From: Streptomyces chromofuscus
GTDB taxonomy: Bacteria; Actinomycetota; Actinomycetes; Streptomycetales; Streptomycetaceae
Length of the DNA stretch: 64,000 bases
Reading direction: 5' to 3'
Assembly: GCF_015160875.1 (NCBI RefSeq)
Contig: NZ_CP063374.1
Location: forward strand, 1,178,001-1,242,000
In this document: positions 18,648 through 26,697 of the stretch, one piece after another
Layout: each line of letters starts with the position of its first letter
Position numbering within the stretch: the first letter of the stretch is position 1
Made by a program: the position numbers and the translations under genes
The notes under the pieces: generated by a model
What the model was told of the DNA's origin: nothing
What the model saw: only the letters and a program-made list of their open reading frames with translations
Databases searched by the model: none

Positions 18648-18950
18648 TCACACGATCGGGTCGTGGACGGTGACGAGCTTGGTGCCGTCCGGGAAGGTCG
18701 CCTCGACCTGCACGTCGTGGATCATCTCCGAGATGCCCTCCATGACGTCGTCCCTGGTGAGGAGTTCGCGTCCGGAGGCCATGAGTTCGGCGACGGTGCG
18801 GCCGTCACGGGCGCCTTCGAGGATGTGCGACGTGATGAGGGCCACGGCTTCGGGGTGGTTCAGTCGCAGCCCGCGGGCGCGGCGCTTCTCGGCAACGTCG
18901 GCCGCCACGTGGATCAGCAGCCTCTCCTGCTCGTGCGGGGTCAGTTGCAC
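18648..18950 (-). CDS. ureA: Urease subunit gamma
   Basis: A 100-residue UreA, first gene of the operon. It matches the family from [20 protein letters not shown] to [11 protein letters not shown]. The GTG at 18950 is chosen because it gives the standard 100-residue length and AGGTGGGA lies just upstream; upstream in-frame starts would add a tail foreign to the family. The promoter must lie between 18951 and the TetR gene end at 19062 or further upstream. No nitrogen-regulator site was identified by eye. Confidence 0.95.
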   Translation of the reverse strand: MQLTPHEQERLLIHVAADVAEKRRARGLRLNHPEAVALITSHILEGARDGRTVAELMASGRELLTRDDVMEGISEMIHDVQVEATFPDGTKLVTVHDPIV

Positions 18951-19061
18951 GTCCCACCTCACCTCCTCGCTCCGGGCCGTGCGGGGCCCGGTGGCCGCGG
19001 CCACCGGCAACGTCCCTGGTGGCGTGGAGGGGCAGGCTAGTCGGCACGAGTTTCGAGCACG

Positions 19062-19709
19062 TTAACCAAGCTGTGATCCGCGCGTCGCGGTGTCCTCGTG
19101 CCGCATGGTCCCCAACGCCCGCAGCCCGTCGCGGAGTACGTCGACCGGGGCGGGTCCGAAGAGGGACTGCTGAGCGAGGAAGCCCATCACGGCGGCGATC
19201 ATCGTGCGGGCCACGTGGTCCGGGGCGACGTCCGGGCGCATCATCCCGGCGTCCTGGTAGCCCTCGACGATCCGCGACCAGGCCGCGCGCACCGAGACGT
19301 ACCCCTCGCGCAGGAGGGCCGCCAGTTCCTCGTTGCGCAGGGTCTCCGTCCACACCTGGATCACGAGCCGCGGAAAGGCGGGCCGGCCGTCGACGGTCAG
19401 GTTCTCCCGGGCGGCGAGCGTCCGGCCGAGGACCGCGGCGACGAGTTCGTCCGGCGGCGGGGGCGGGCTCTGCCGTGCCGCCTCCTCGAAGGCCCCGCGG
19501 ACCGAGTTGAGCACCTCGCCGACGATCGCGGCGATCAGTTCCTCCTTGCCGCTGAAGTAGCGGTAGACGGCCCCGGCGGAGAGATCCACCTCCTTGAGCA
19601 CGTCCTGCATGGACGTGGCGTGGAACCCGTTGCGGGCGAAGCAGACGGCGGCGCCGTCGAGGATCTGCCGACGACGGGCGTCGAGGTGTTCCTGGGATAC
19701 GCGGGCCAT
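19062..19709 (-). CDS. TetR family transcriptional regulator
   Basis: A 215-residue TetR repressor. The HTH at about 10-55 reads RRRQILDGAAVCFARNGFHATSM, then LSAGAVYRYFSGKEELI. The C-terminal domain (AcrR-like, about 85-200) has no assignable ligand. It is divergent from the membrane protein gene at 19825. Two copies of a near-identical operator-like sequence (19721-19740 and 19779-19798) lie in the 115-bp intergenic region, the first about 12 bp upstream of the tetR start. Autoregulation and repression of the divergent gene are the natural inference. Confidence 0.9.
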   Translation of the reverse strand: MARVSQEHLDARRRQILDGAAVCFARNGFHATSMQDVLKEVDLSAGAVYRYFSGKEELIAAIVGEVLNSVRGAFEEAARQSPPPPPDELVAAVLGRTLAARENLTVDGRPAFPRLVIQVWTETLRNEELAALLREGYVSVRAAWSRIVEGYQDAGMMRPDVAPDHVARTMIAAVMGFLAQQSLFGPAPVDVLRDGLRALGTMRHEDTATRGSQLG

Positions 19710-19720
19710 GCCCCCAAGCT

Positions 19721-19740
19721 AAAACGAACATTCATTCTTG
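19721..19740. promoter_or_regulatory. TetR operator candidate, copy 1
   Basis: AAAACGAACATTCATTCTTG, with GAA-N6-TTC symmetry. It shares AAAACGAAC..TC.TTCTT with copy 2 (16 of 20 positions identical). The offset between copies is 58 bp. The site lies directly before the tetR start, where bound repressor would block its own transcription. Confidence 0.6.
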
Positions 19741-19778
19741 ACAAGTCGCCACCGCGGGCGCACGGTGGTGCGGAAGCA

Positions 19779-19798
19779 AAAACGAACGATCCTTCTTT
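19779..19798. promoter_or_regulatory. TetR operator candidate, copy 2
   Basis: AAAACGAACGATCCTTCTTT, the second copy of the shared motif, 26 bp upstream of the ATG of the membrane protein gene. Its location over the probable promoter or leader of that gene suggests direct repression by the divergent TetR protein. Confidence 0.6.
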
Positions 19799-19824
19799 TT
19801 GGATCCCACTCGAGGGGCACACCC

Positions 19825-20832
19825 ATGTCCACGCCATCCGGCACGCACCCCACCCGCCCGGACCCCCGTCGCCTGATCGCGGTCGTCGTCCTCGCTCCGC
19901 TGCTCGTGGCCCTGGCGCTGTGGGCCTTCGCCTGGCCCGCCGCCCGCACCGCGCCCCGCGACCTCCCACTGGGTGTCGCGGGCCCGGCCGCCGCCACGGC
20001 GCAGGTCGAGCGGGGGCTGGCCCAGCATCAGGGCGCCTTCGAGATCCACCGCTACCCGGACGAGGCCGCCGCCCGGGAGGCCGTCGAGGACCGGTCGGTG
20101 TACGGCGCGATCGTCGTCACCGAGCGGGGACCCGAGCTGCTGACCGCGTCGGCCGGGAGCCCGCTGGTCGCACAGCTGCTGCGACAGGCCGCGTCCGCCG
20201 GGGGCGCCGAGCCCCGCGCGGAGGACGTCGTGGCGGCCCCCGAGAGCGACCCGCGGGGCGCGGCCCTCGGCGCGAGTGTGCTGCCGCTGGCGCTGGCCGG
20301 GATAGCGGCCGGCTCGGCCGTCTTCACCATCGGGCTGAGCGGCGTCCGCGCGGTGATCGCGCTGGTGGTCACCTCGGGTCTGGTCGGCGTCACCGTGGCC
20401 GCGATCGCGCACAGCTGGCTGGAGGTGCTCACCGGCGACTGGTGGGCGGAGGCGGCGGCCCTCGGGCTGTCCACGCTGGCGGTGAGCGCCGCGGTCGCGG
20501 GCCTGGCCGCGCTCATGGGCAAGGCCGGCGTCGGCATCGTCGCGGGTGTGCTGATGCTGCTCGGCAACCCGTTCTCGGGGGCGGGTTCGGCACCGCAGAT
20601 GCTGCCCGAGCCGGCCGGGGCGATCGGCCAGTGGCTGCCGCCCGGCGCCGGGACGACGCTGCTGCGCTCGGTGTCGTACTTCGACGGAGCGGCGGCACTG
20701 GGCCCGGCGCTGACCCTCACCTGGTGGGCCGCGCTGGGGCTCGGGGCAGTGCTGCTGGGCAGCACGCTGAGGCCGCGTACGACCCACGCCGACGACACCG
20801 CGGCCGCCCCGAGGCCGGTGCCGGCCGGCTGA
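19825..20832 (+). CDS. ABC-2/YhgE-like integral membrane protein
   Basis: A 335-residue protein with one N-terminal membrane helix (about 15-35, LIAVVVLAPLLVALALWAF), an extracytoplasmic domain (about 40-150) and then five or six helices (about 155-310). This layout matches ABC-2 permease or YhgE/Pip-like efflux proteins. No ATPase gene is adjacent. GAGGGG lies 8 nt before the ATG at 19825. The divergent TetR gene and the two shared operator copies suggest inducible export of a toxic or hydrophobic compound. A strong terminator follows the stop. Confidence 0.75.
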   Translation: MSTPSGTHPTRPDPRRLIAVVVLAPLLVALALWAFAWPAARTAPRDLPLGVAGPAAATAQVERGLAQHQGAFEIHRYPDEAAAREAVEDRSVYGAIVVTERGPELLTASAGSPLVAQLLRQAASAGGAEPRAEDVVAAPESDPRGAALGASVLPLALAGIAAGSAVFTIGLSGVRAVIALVVTSGLVGVTVAAIAHSWLEVLTGDWWAEAAALGLSTLAVSAAVAGLAALMGKAGVGIVAGVLMLLGNPFSGAGSAPQMLPEPAGAIGQWLPPGAGTTLLRSVSYFDGAAALGPALTLTWWAALGLGAVLLGSTLRPRTTHADDTAAAPRPVPAG

Positions 20833-20840
20833 CCCCGAAC

Positions 20841-20881
20841 GCCGTGCGCCCCGCCGTAGCGGACGGGGCGCACGGCCTTTT
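20841..20881 (+). terminator. Strong hairpin terminator with T-run
   Basis: A perfect 13-bp inverted repeat, GCCGTGCGCCCCG (20841-20853) with its complement at 20864-20876, loop 10 nt, followed by CTTTT. It begins 9 nt after the stop of the membrane protein gene and is the best rho-independent terminator in the window. Confidence 0.9.
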
Positions 20882-20893
20882 GCCGCGCTGGGC

Positions 20894-21322
20894 TTGCCGC
20901 CCGGCGACTTGTTGCGGCTGCTTGCCGCCCGGCGGTTGCTCGCCGACTTCCTGTCTGCCTGCGACGTGGAGACGATCTGCCTCGGGCAGGCCGGATCGAC
21001 CGCCGCCGTCCTGCTCGCCGCCGGCACCCCGGGCAAGCGATGCGCCCTCCCCGGCGCCCGGATGGCGCTCAGTCAGCCGGCGCTGCACGAGCCCGTCGAG
21101 GGACGGGCGAGTGATCTCGCGGTCCCGGCGGAGGAGCTGGCGTGGGTGCGCACCCGCCTGGAGGAGCTGCTCGTACGGCACACCGGGCGCACCCGTGCAC
21201 AGGTCGGCGCGGACATCGAGCGGGACAGGATCCTCACGTCGCAGGAGGCCCTGGAGTACGGCCTGATCGACCGGATCGTCCCCGACCGCAAGGCCACCCG
21301 CCCGGCACCCGGCGAGCGGTGA
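20894..21322 (+). pseudogene. Truncated ClpP-family protease gene
   Basis: A 142-codon frame matching the C-terminal two-thirds of ClpP3-type Streptomyces proteins: CDVETICLGQAGSTAAVLLAAGTP retains the Ser in the position of the nucleophile, GKRCALPGARMALSQPAL covers the active-site His region, and ADIERDRILTSQEALEYGLID keeps the Asp. The catalytic His is replaced (LSQP where LHQP or IHQP is usual) and the N-terminal third with the axial loops is absent. The only start near the matching part is a TTG 13 nt after a strong terminator, without a ribosome site. I infer a decaying remnant; a catalytically dead ClpP subunit is the alternative. Confidence 0.65.
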
Positions 21323-21329
21323 GCCGCGG

Positions 21330-21638
21330 ATGCTGCCGCCCGAGCTGCCGCCGCTGCCTGCCCTCACCCGCGCCGAGGGCGAGCTGATCGACCGTTACCT
21401 GGACGTCGTCGACCTGCTCAGCCGGATCAACCCGGCGCACGACGGCGACACGTACCGTGGACTGCGCGCCGCACAGGCGCTGGTGCGCAGGGCCGCCGAA
21501 CTGCGCGACGCGCTCGCGCTGATGCACCAGCGGGGCGAGACCGAACTCCACGCCCGAACCCTTGCGCGGGCGCTGCGCGTGCTGGACGGCGAACGCCGCA
21601 CGGCGCGGATCACCGTCCCACCGCGCTCGGACAGTTGA
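21330..21638 (+). CDS. Small helical protein of unknown function
   Basis: A 102-residue frame starting 7 nt after the ClpP-like remnant. Composition is charged and helical (GELIDRYLDVVDLLSRI, GLRAAQALVRRAAELRDALAL, ARTLARALRVLDG), without signal peptide or membrane segment. Codon bias is normal for the genome. I recognise no family. The ribosome site is weak. It may depend on read-through from upstream, or be part of the same decaying locus. Confidence 0.55.
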   Translation: MLPPELPPLPALTRAEGELIDRYLDVVDLLSRINPAHDGDTYRGLRAAQALVRRAAELRDALALMHQRGETELHARTLARALRVLDGERRTARITVPPRSDS

Positions 21639-21989
21639 GGCACGGCCGGCACAGCCGCCGTCGCCGCGGACCGCAAGGCGACACGGCGGGACGTCCGGAC
21701 AGCCGTCGACAGGGACCAAAAGGGCTACCGCCGTCCGATGGATCCTGACGTGCTGTTCCGGGGCCCTTGCGGTTGCGCGGCGAGACCTGCTTGCGGGCGG
21801 AACGCGACCTTCCGCCCCTGGTCCGGGGTGGCGCGGCGCCCTTGACACCTGTTCGCACACCAGACTGTCCACCCGAACGGGTGAGTGGTGAGTAACGCCA
21901 CAAATCCCCGGTTGCGTTGGGATTTTCGGACTTGTGTAAGCCAAGATCCCTGACTGACGACAAGCCCCCGCCACCGCGGCGGGGCGGTC
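21639..21989 (+). other. Gene-free leader and promoter region before the riboswitch
   Basis: No convincing reading frame. TTGACA at 21842-21847 could be a -35 element, and the AT-richer part at about 21900-21955 (GGATTTTCGGACTTGTGTAAG) may hold another promoter. It must drive the riboswitch-controlled NlpC/P60 gene. Confidence 0.4.
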
Positions 21990-22165
21990 CGGGCGGACGC
22001 CGAATCCTGCCGCCGCCCGGATGACCGGTCGACAGGAGTGGATCGGCAGGAGTGGAGGACCCGAGCACGACGGGTCGCCGGAGCACACGTTCCGAGCGGC
22101 CCTTGGGGTGAAGCCGCGACACCGCGGCCGGGCAACTTCGCCAGCCCGAATCCGACAGGTCATCC
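21990..22165 (+). promoter_or_regulatory. c-di-AMP (ydaO-yuaA) riboswitch
   Basis: The leader shows the conserved blocks of the ydaO-yuaA class in their known order: CGCCGAATCCTGCCG (about 21999-22013), GGCAGGAGTGGAGGACCCG (about 22044-22063), CTTGGGGTGAAGCCGC (about 22103-22118), GGCCGGGCAACTTCGCCAG (22126-22144) and CCCGAATCCGACAG (22145-22158). In Streptomyces this class precedes cell-wall hydrolase genes, as here, and senses cyclic di-AMP; binding usually turns expression off. Boundaries are estimated by eye; about 28 nt separate it from the ATG. Confidence 0.88.
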
Positions 22166-22193
22166 TTCACAGGCGGCTGACGAAGGGTTGCGC

Positions 22194-22667
22194 ATGACCG
22201 CGCTCAATCGTGTCCCGTCGCTCATGGCCCGCGCCGGTACGGCCTCGGCCCTCACCCTCGCCGCGGTGGGCGGCTCCGTCGTGGCTCCGGGCTTCGCCCC
22301 GGAGGCCGCGGCCGCCACGCCGGCGACGAAGGCCCTCCAGGTCGCGGCCTCGAAGAAGGGCTCCCCGTACAGGTGGGGCGCCACCGGTCCGCGCCGGTTC
22401 GACTGCTCCGGCCTGACGCTGTACTCGTACAAGAAGGCGGGCAAGAAGCTGCCCCGCACGGCCGCTCAGCAGTACAACAAGACCCGTCACATCTCGGCGA
22501 GGAGCCGCAAGGCCGGCGACCTCGTGTTTTTCCACTCGGGGTCGAACGTGTACCACGTCGGGATCTACGCCGGTAAGGGGAAGATCTGGCACGCCCCGAA
22601 GACCGGGGACGTGGTGAGGCTGCAGAAGATCTGGACGAAGAGCGTGTGGTACGGCCGCGTCAAGTAA
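22194..22667 (+). CDS. Secreted NlpC/P60 peptidoglycan hydrolase
   Basis: A 157-residue protein with a signal peptide (about 1-38; basic start, GTASALTLAAVGGSVVAPG, cleavage near AAAATPAT) followed directly by an NlpC/P60 domain. The catalytic Cys is in RRFDCSGLTLYSYK, the His in VYHVGIYAGKGK, and the third polar residue is the His of KIWHAPKTG. It would cleave stem-peptide bonds in peptidoglycan outside the cell. No SH3 or LysM binding domain is present. The ATG at 22194 has AAGGG upstream. Expression is most likely controlled by the upstream c-di-AMP riboswitch, linking wall turnover to osmotic or developmental signals. Confidence 0.92.
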   Translation: MTALNRVPSLMARAGTASALTLAAVGGSVVAPGFAPEAAAATPATKALQVAASKKGSPYRWGATGPRRFDCSGLTLYSYKKAGKKLPRTAAQQYNKTRHISARSRKAGDLVFFHSGSNVYHVGIYAGKGKIWHAPKTGDVVRLQKIWTKSVWYGRVK

Positions 22668-23644
22668 CCCTTGGGGGCGGTGGTGGCGCCCCTGACGCGC
22701 CGCCGCCGTCCCGGCCCCTGACGCGGGCTCAGGCCGCGTCCCGCCTCCCGTGGCGGGGCGGCGGCACCCAGCACCGTCAGCGCGGCGCCCGTGCCGCCCT
22801 CCAGGGCGCGAGCGGCCTGCGGCCTGCCCAGCAGCAGCCGTCATGCCCTCGGCGGCGCCGGCTCCCGGCCGGGCAGCCACCGCTCAGCAGGGCGCCGGAC
22901 CATCCGACCCGGCAGGGCGTCGGTCCGACACCGCCCCACGCGGGTGCGTCGCCGGCCCGCGGCCAACGAGAACGCGCAGACCCTCCAGCGGCAGAGGCTG
23001 CGCTCAGCAGGGCGCCGGACCATCCGACCCGGCAGGGCGTCGGTCCGACACCGCCCCACGCGGGTGCGTCGCCGGCCCGCGGCCAACGAGAACGCGCAGA
23101 CCCTCCAGCGGCAGAAGCTGGGCCCGCTGGCGCAGGGGCTGGGCGGCGGTGGGATCCCCGGTCTGCGGCGCCGACCGCGACACCGGGGACGCCGTGGTGT
23201 GCGCGCCGGTCGGTGCGGGCTCGGGATGAGGGTCGTACCGGAGCTGGTGGCGCGTACGGCGGCCACGCCGGTCTGGGTGCCCCCGCTGTCGGCGGCTCGG
23301 TGCGCCGGACGATCTCGATCCCGCACCACTCCGGCGAGACGGCCCCCACGCCCTGCTCCACAACGCCTCCGCCGCGCCCAGCGGCCCGCACCCGGCCGGA
23401 GAACGGCCGACGCCCGGCCCGGAAGCGGACGATGCCCACTCCGAGGCCGACGACGCTCGGCCGTGGACGACGACGCCCGGCCCGGAAGCGGCCGGCGCCC
23501 GGGCCGGGAGCCGACGACGTCTGACGCGGTGGCCTCCGAGGATTGGCCCGAGGGCGACAATGCCCCCCTGGCCCGGAAGACGACGACTCCTGACCCGACA
23601 CCGGCGACGCCCACCCCGGCACACTGACCCCGCTCGCCGGCGGC
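22668..23644. other. Gene-free, low-complexity GC-rich region
   Basis: Frames are open on both strands only because GC content is extreme; the encoded sequences are Arg/Pro-rich and repetitive and carry no recognisable domain or ribosome site. It contains the 120-bp tandem duplication described separately and, at about 23380-23520, shorter repeated CCCGGCCCGGAAGCGG blocks. It may be the degraded remains of a gene, but I cannot identify which. Confidence 0.5.
22881..23120. repeat. 120-bp tandem direct duplication
   Basis: Two adjacent copies, 22881-23000 and 23001-23120, each from CGCTCAGCAGGGCGCC to the AGCGGCAGA.GCTG end. They are identical except for one base (G at 22996, A at 23116). 120 is a multiple of 3, so a coding role would keep frame, but no credible gene covers it. 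Near-identity means a recent duplication or ongoing homogenisation. Confidence 0.95.
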
Positions 23645-24103
23645 CTAAGTCTCCTGCTGGCCCGCCAGCGGGATCGGTCGTGCCGGTACCGTCCACGGCA
23701 GCTCGATGGAGACCGTCTTGCCCCCCTCACGGGTCGGGCGGACTCTCAGACGGCCGCCGCACTCGGCGGTCAGCCAGCGGATGATGACCAGACCGCGGCC
23801 GTTGTCCTGCTGGACGGCGGCCGGGAGCCGCTTCGGGAAACGGGGGTGACTGTCGGTCACGCCGATGCGAAGCTGCTCGTCGCGGTCGAGCTCCATGGCG
23901 ACCGTGAAGGTGGGCGACTGACCGAGGGTGTGCTGGACGGCGTTGGTGGCGAGTTCGGAGACGATGAGCCGGATCGTGTCGGCCGCCTCCGTCTCCGGCG
24001 GCAGTCCCCATTCCGCCAGGGTGCTGACGACGTAGGTGCGGGCGGCGGAGACCGAGGCGGGATCGCTCGGCAGGGTGACGGATGCTTCCAGGTGGTCTGC
24101 CAT
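23645..24103 (-). CDS. HATPase_c (RsbW-like) ATP-binding regulator
   Basis: A 152-residue stand-alone ATPase domain: IVSELATNAVQHTLG (N box, about 48-62), IGVTDSHPRFP (G1 region) and NGRGLVIIRWLTAECGGR (G2). This is the anti-sigma-factor-like partner of the second whiJ-type locus, divergent from the XRE gene. ATP binding is likely; the sigma factor or other partner is unknown. The ATG at 24103 begins the conserved part; GGGAC upstream is a modest ribosome site. Longer upstream starts would read through the divergent promoter region and are rejected. Confidence 0.87.
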   Translation of the reverse strand: MADHLEASVTLPSDPASVSAARTYVVSTLAEWGLPPETEAADTIRLIVSELATNAVQHTLGQSPTFTVAMELDRDEQLRIGVTDSHPRFPKRLPAAVQQDNGRGLVIIRWLTAECGGRLRVRPTREGGKTVSIELPWTVPARPIPLAGQQET

Positions 24104-24228
24104 GGCGACGTCGTCCCTTTCCCACGGGACCGCAGTCCGACACGGAGCGGATGGTTCGAGTACGGTCCCGGACTGGTGCTTCTTCGCCAGACTGCCACTC
24201 ACGGACCGGTAGCGGTGGCGATCCACCA

Positions 24229-24244
24229 AGATATGCATATATCT
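24229..24244. promoter_or_regulatory. AT-rich inverted repeat, candidate operator of whiJ-type locus 2
   Basis: AGATATGCATATATCT: 6-bp arms AGATAT/ATATCT around GCAT, in the 212-bp divergent region between the ATPase and XRE genes. Such an A/T island is exceptional in this genome. Its sequence differs from the dyad at locus 1 (10778-10795), so the two XRE proteins probably do not share a site. Confidence 0.5.
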
Positions 24245-24315
24245 GTCGCTCGAAGCGGTGAACTCTGCGACGGCAGAGCGTATTTGGGCGGCTCGGAGGG
24301 AGTAGGGAGTAGCCC

Positions 24316-25176
24316 ATGCAGCACGGTCCCGCGGTTCGCCGCCGGAAACTGGGCGCCGAATTGCGCACACTGCGAGGCCGCGCGGGCCTCACAAGCGGTG
24401 AGGCGGCCCGCCTGGTGGGCTGGCACCAGTCGAAAGTGAGCCGTATCGAGACCGGCGCGAGCGGCGTGAAACCCGCCGACGTCCGGTTACTCCTGGACGC
24501 CTACGGGGTGGACGACGCCCAGCTCAGGGACCTCCTGCTGGCCTTGGCGGGTTCCGGCGGCGGCCACGGCCGGGACCACTGGTGGCACGCCTACAAGGGG
24601 GTGCTGCCCCCCACCTACCGGGACTTCATCAGCCTGGAGTCGCAGGCCGGCGCGATGCGCACGCTGGAGACCTCCGTCGTCCCGGGCCTGCTCCAGACCC
24701 CCGAGTACGCCCGCGCCGTGACCCGCGCCGCGGTGGAGGGCGTCGACGAGGACCGTCTGGACGCCCTGGTGGAGGTACGTCTGGCCCGGCAGGACGTGCT
24801 GCGTTCGCAGCCGCCGCTGACGCTGAGCGCGGTGCTCGACGAGGCGGTGCTGCGCCGGGAGGTCGGCGGCCCCGAGGTGATGGCGCGCCAGCTGGAGCGG
24901 CTCGTGGAGGCCGCGCGACTGCCCCAAGTGCGCCTGCAAGTGCTGCCCTTCGCGGCGGGGGCGCACATCGGCATCACGGGGCCTTTCGTTATCTTCTCAT
25001 TTTCGAGCACTTCTGATCTGGATGTTGTGGTTCTCGACCACTTGACGAGTAGCCTCTACCTCGAAAGGAAAGAAGACGTAGAGGCCTACATCGAGGCCTT
25101 CAACGCCCTTCGGTTCCACGCCCTTTCGCCCGAGGATTCGTTGGACTACATCGCCGGGATAGGTGACGGCGCGTAA
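24316..25176 (+). CDS. XRE family regulator with DUF5753 domain (WhiJ-like), contains a TTA codon
   Basis: A 286-residue paralogue of the XRE gene at 9797-10672. HTH at about 10-65 (LGAELRTLRGRAGLTSGEAA, GWHQSKVSRIETG); DUF5753 at about 90-280 (WWHAYKGVLPPTYRDFISLE, VVPGLLQTPEYARAV, LSAVLDEAVLRREVGG, LPQVRLQVLPF). Codon 58 (24487-24489) is TTA, the rare Leu codon read only by the bldA tRNA, so translation is probably limited to late growth. Codons for about residues 223-250 (24980-25075) use many A/T-ending triplets, unlike the neighbours. The ATG at 24316 follows AGGGAG. Confidence 0.9.
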   Translation: MQHGPAVRRRKLGAELRTLRGRAGLTSGEAARLVGWHQSKVSRIETGASGVKPADVRLLLDAYGVDDAQLRDLLLALAGSGGGHGRDHWWHAYKGVLPPTYRDFISLESQAGAMRTLETSVVPGLLQTPEYARAVTRAAVEGVDEDRLDALVEVRLARQDVLRSQPPLTLSAVLDEAVLRREVGGPEVMARQLERLVEAARLPQVRLQVLPFAAGAHIGITGPFVIFSFSSTSDLDVVVLDHLTSSLYLERKEDVEAYIEAFNALRFHALSPEDSLDYIAGIGDGA

Positions 25177-25185
25177 GGAGGCACC

Positions 25186-25407
25186 ATGACCGCACTGCCT
25201 CGGAACGTACCCATCAGCACTCAACTGCTCGGTGTGCACTGGCTGCGCAGCAGCTACAGCACCGGCGCGAACAACTGCGTCGAGACGGCCCGGCCTGCTC
25301 TGGGCCCCTGGACCGGACTGCTCGCCGTACGCGACTCCAAGGACCCGGCCGGACCCGCGCTGCTCTTCTCCCCCGAGAGCTGGGCGGGCTTCACGGCTCA
25401 CCTCTGA
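25186..25407 (+). CDS. DUF397 small protein, whiJ-locus partner
   Basis: A 73-residue DUF397 protein (WLRSSYSTGANNCVETARP, LLAVRDSKDPAGPALLFSPE, WAGFTAHL). The start has the strongest ribosome site in the region, AAGGAGG 4 nt before the ATG, and lies 9 bp after the XRE stop, so the pair is an operon. High relative translation compared with the TTA-limited XRE gene would give an excess of the small protein. Function beyond association with the XRE regulator is not known to me. Confidence 0.88.
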   Translation: MTALPRNVPISTQLLGVHWLRSSYSTGANNCVETARPALGPWTGLLAVRDSKDPAGPALLFSPESWAGFTAHL

Positions 25408-25503
25408 CGGTCCTGACAACTTCTCCCATCGACCTACCCCGATCAGCAACGATCATCTCTGATCAGTTCCGTACGGCATGACGCACGGCCGTGGTTCGCC
25501 GAC

Positions 25504-26631
25504 TCATGGTCGCGTGTCGCCGATGACTCGTACAGCGCGTTCGATCTGGTCCTCGGAGAGGTCCGCGCGGGCCGTCAGCCGCAGCCGGGAGATGCCGTCG
25601 GGCACGGAGGGAGGCCGGAAGCAGCCCACGGCGAGCCCCTCGGCGCGGCAGTCGGCCGCCCAGCGCACGGCGCTCTCCGGGGACGGCGCGCGCACGGAGA
25701 CGACCGCGGCGTCCGGCCGTACCGCCTGAAGCCCGAGGGCCGTCAGTCGGGCGTGCAGCTCATCCGCCACCGCCCGCGCCCGCGCAGCCCGTTCGGGCTC
25801 ACGGCGCAGCAGCCCGAGCGCCGCCAGCGCCGCTCCCGCGGCGGCGGGAGCCAGTCCCGTGTCGAAGATGAACGTCCGGGCCGCGTTGACCAGATGGTCG
25901 ATCACCCGCGCGGGGCCGAGCACGGCTCCGCCCTGGCTGCCGAGCGACTTGGACAGCGTGACCGTGACGACCACGTCGTCCGCGCCGGCGAGCCCCGCCG
26001 CGTGCGGGGCGCCCCGGCCGCCGTCGCCGAGCACGCCGAGGCCGTGGGCGTCGTCCAGGACGAGTCCCGCGCCGCGCTCGCGGCACACCTCGGCCAACGC
26101 CGCGAGGGGGGCCGCGTCACCGTCGACCGAGAAGATCGTGTCGGACACGGCGACGGCCGGCCCGTCGTGCGTGTGCAGCGCCTTGCGCACCGCGTCCGGG
26201 TCGGCGTGCGCGACGACCTGCGTGGTCCCGCGGGCCAGCCGGCAGCCGTCGATCAGCGAGGCGTGGTTGCCCGCGTCGGAGACGACCAGCGTGCCGTGCG
26301 GCGCCAGCGCGGTGACCGCGGCGAGGTTGGCGGCGTATCCGGAGGAGAAGACGAGCGCCGCCTCGACGCCGCAGAAGCCGGCCAGCTCACGCTCGAGTTC
26401 CGTGTGCAGCTCGGTGGTGCCGGTGACGAGGCGGGAGCCGGTCGACCCGCCGCCCCACCTCCGCGCCGCCCGCGCGGCGCCCTCGACGACCTCGGGATGC
26501 CGGGCCAGCCCCAGGTAGTCGTTGCTCGCCAGGTCCAGCAGCGGCGAGTCGGCCGGGCGGGGTCGCAGGCTCCGTACGAGGCCCGCGCGGCGGCGCAGCT
26601 CCGCCTGCTCGTCGATCCAGCCGAACGCCAT
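25504..26631 (-). CDS. bioF: 8-amino-7-oxononanoate synthase
   Basis: A 375-residue PLP enzyme of the alpha-oxoamine synthase family. It condenses pimeloyl-ACP or -CoA with alanine in the first dedicated step of biotin ring assembly. Visible features are the [14 protein letters not shown]-terminal motif, [17 protein letters not shown] region ([18 protein letters not shown]), [32 protein letters not shown] and the Schiff-base Lys in [18 protein letters not shown] lies upstream of the ATG at 26631. It is divergent from bioBAD across a 154-bp region with an inverted repeat. Confidence 0.95.
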   Translation of the reverse strand: MAFGWIDEQAELRRRAGLVRSLRPRPADSPLLDLASNDYLGLARHPEVVEGAARAARRWGGGSTGSRLVTGTTELHTELERELAGFCGVEAALVFSSGYAANLAAVTALAPHGTLVVSDAGNHASLIDGCRLARGTTQVVAHADPDAVRKALHTHDGPAVAVSDTIFSVDGDAAPLAALAEVCRERGAGLVLDDAHGLGVLGDGGRGAPHAAGLAGADDVVVTVTLSKSLGSQGGAVLGPARVIDHLVNAARTFIFDTGLAPAAAGAALAALGLLRREPERAARARAVADELHARLTALGLQAVRPDAAVVSVRAPSPESAVRWAADCRAEGLAVGCFRPPSVPDGISRLRLTARADLSEDQIERAVRVIGDTRP

Positions 26632-26697
26632 GGGGTCCGTCCTCCGGTGTTTTTGTAGGCAGTGCACAGACCCTAGCGGGGACCAACGCGGCTCAGG

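Noticed and set aside
22791..23627. 278-codon frame covering the 120-bp duplication
   Set aside because: Arg/Pro-rich low complexity, no start context or domain; other frames are equally open, so it reflects GC content.
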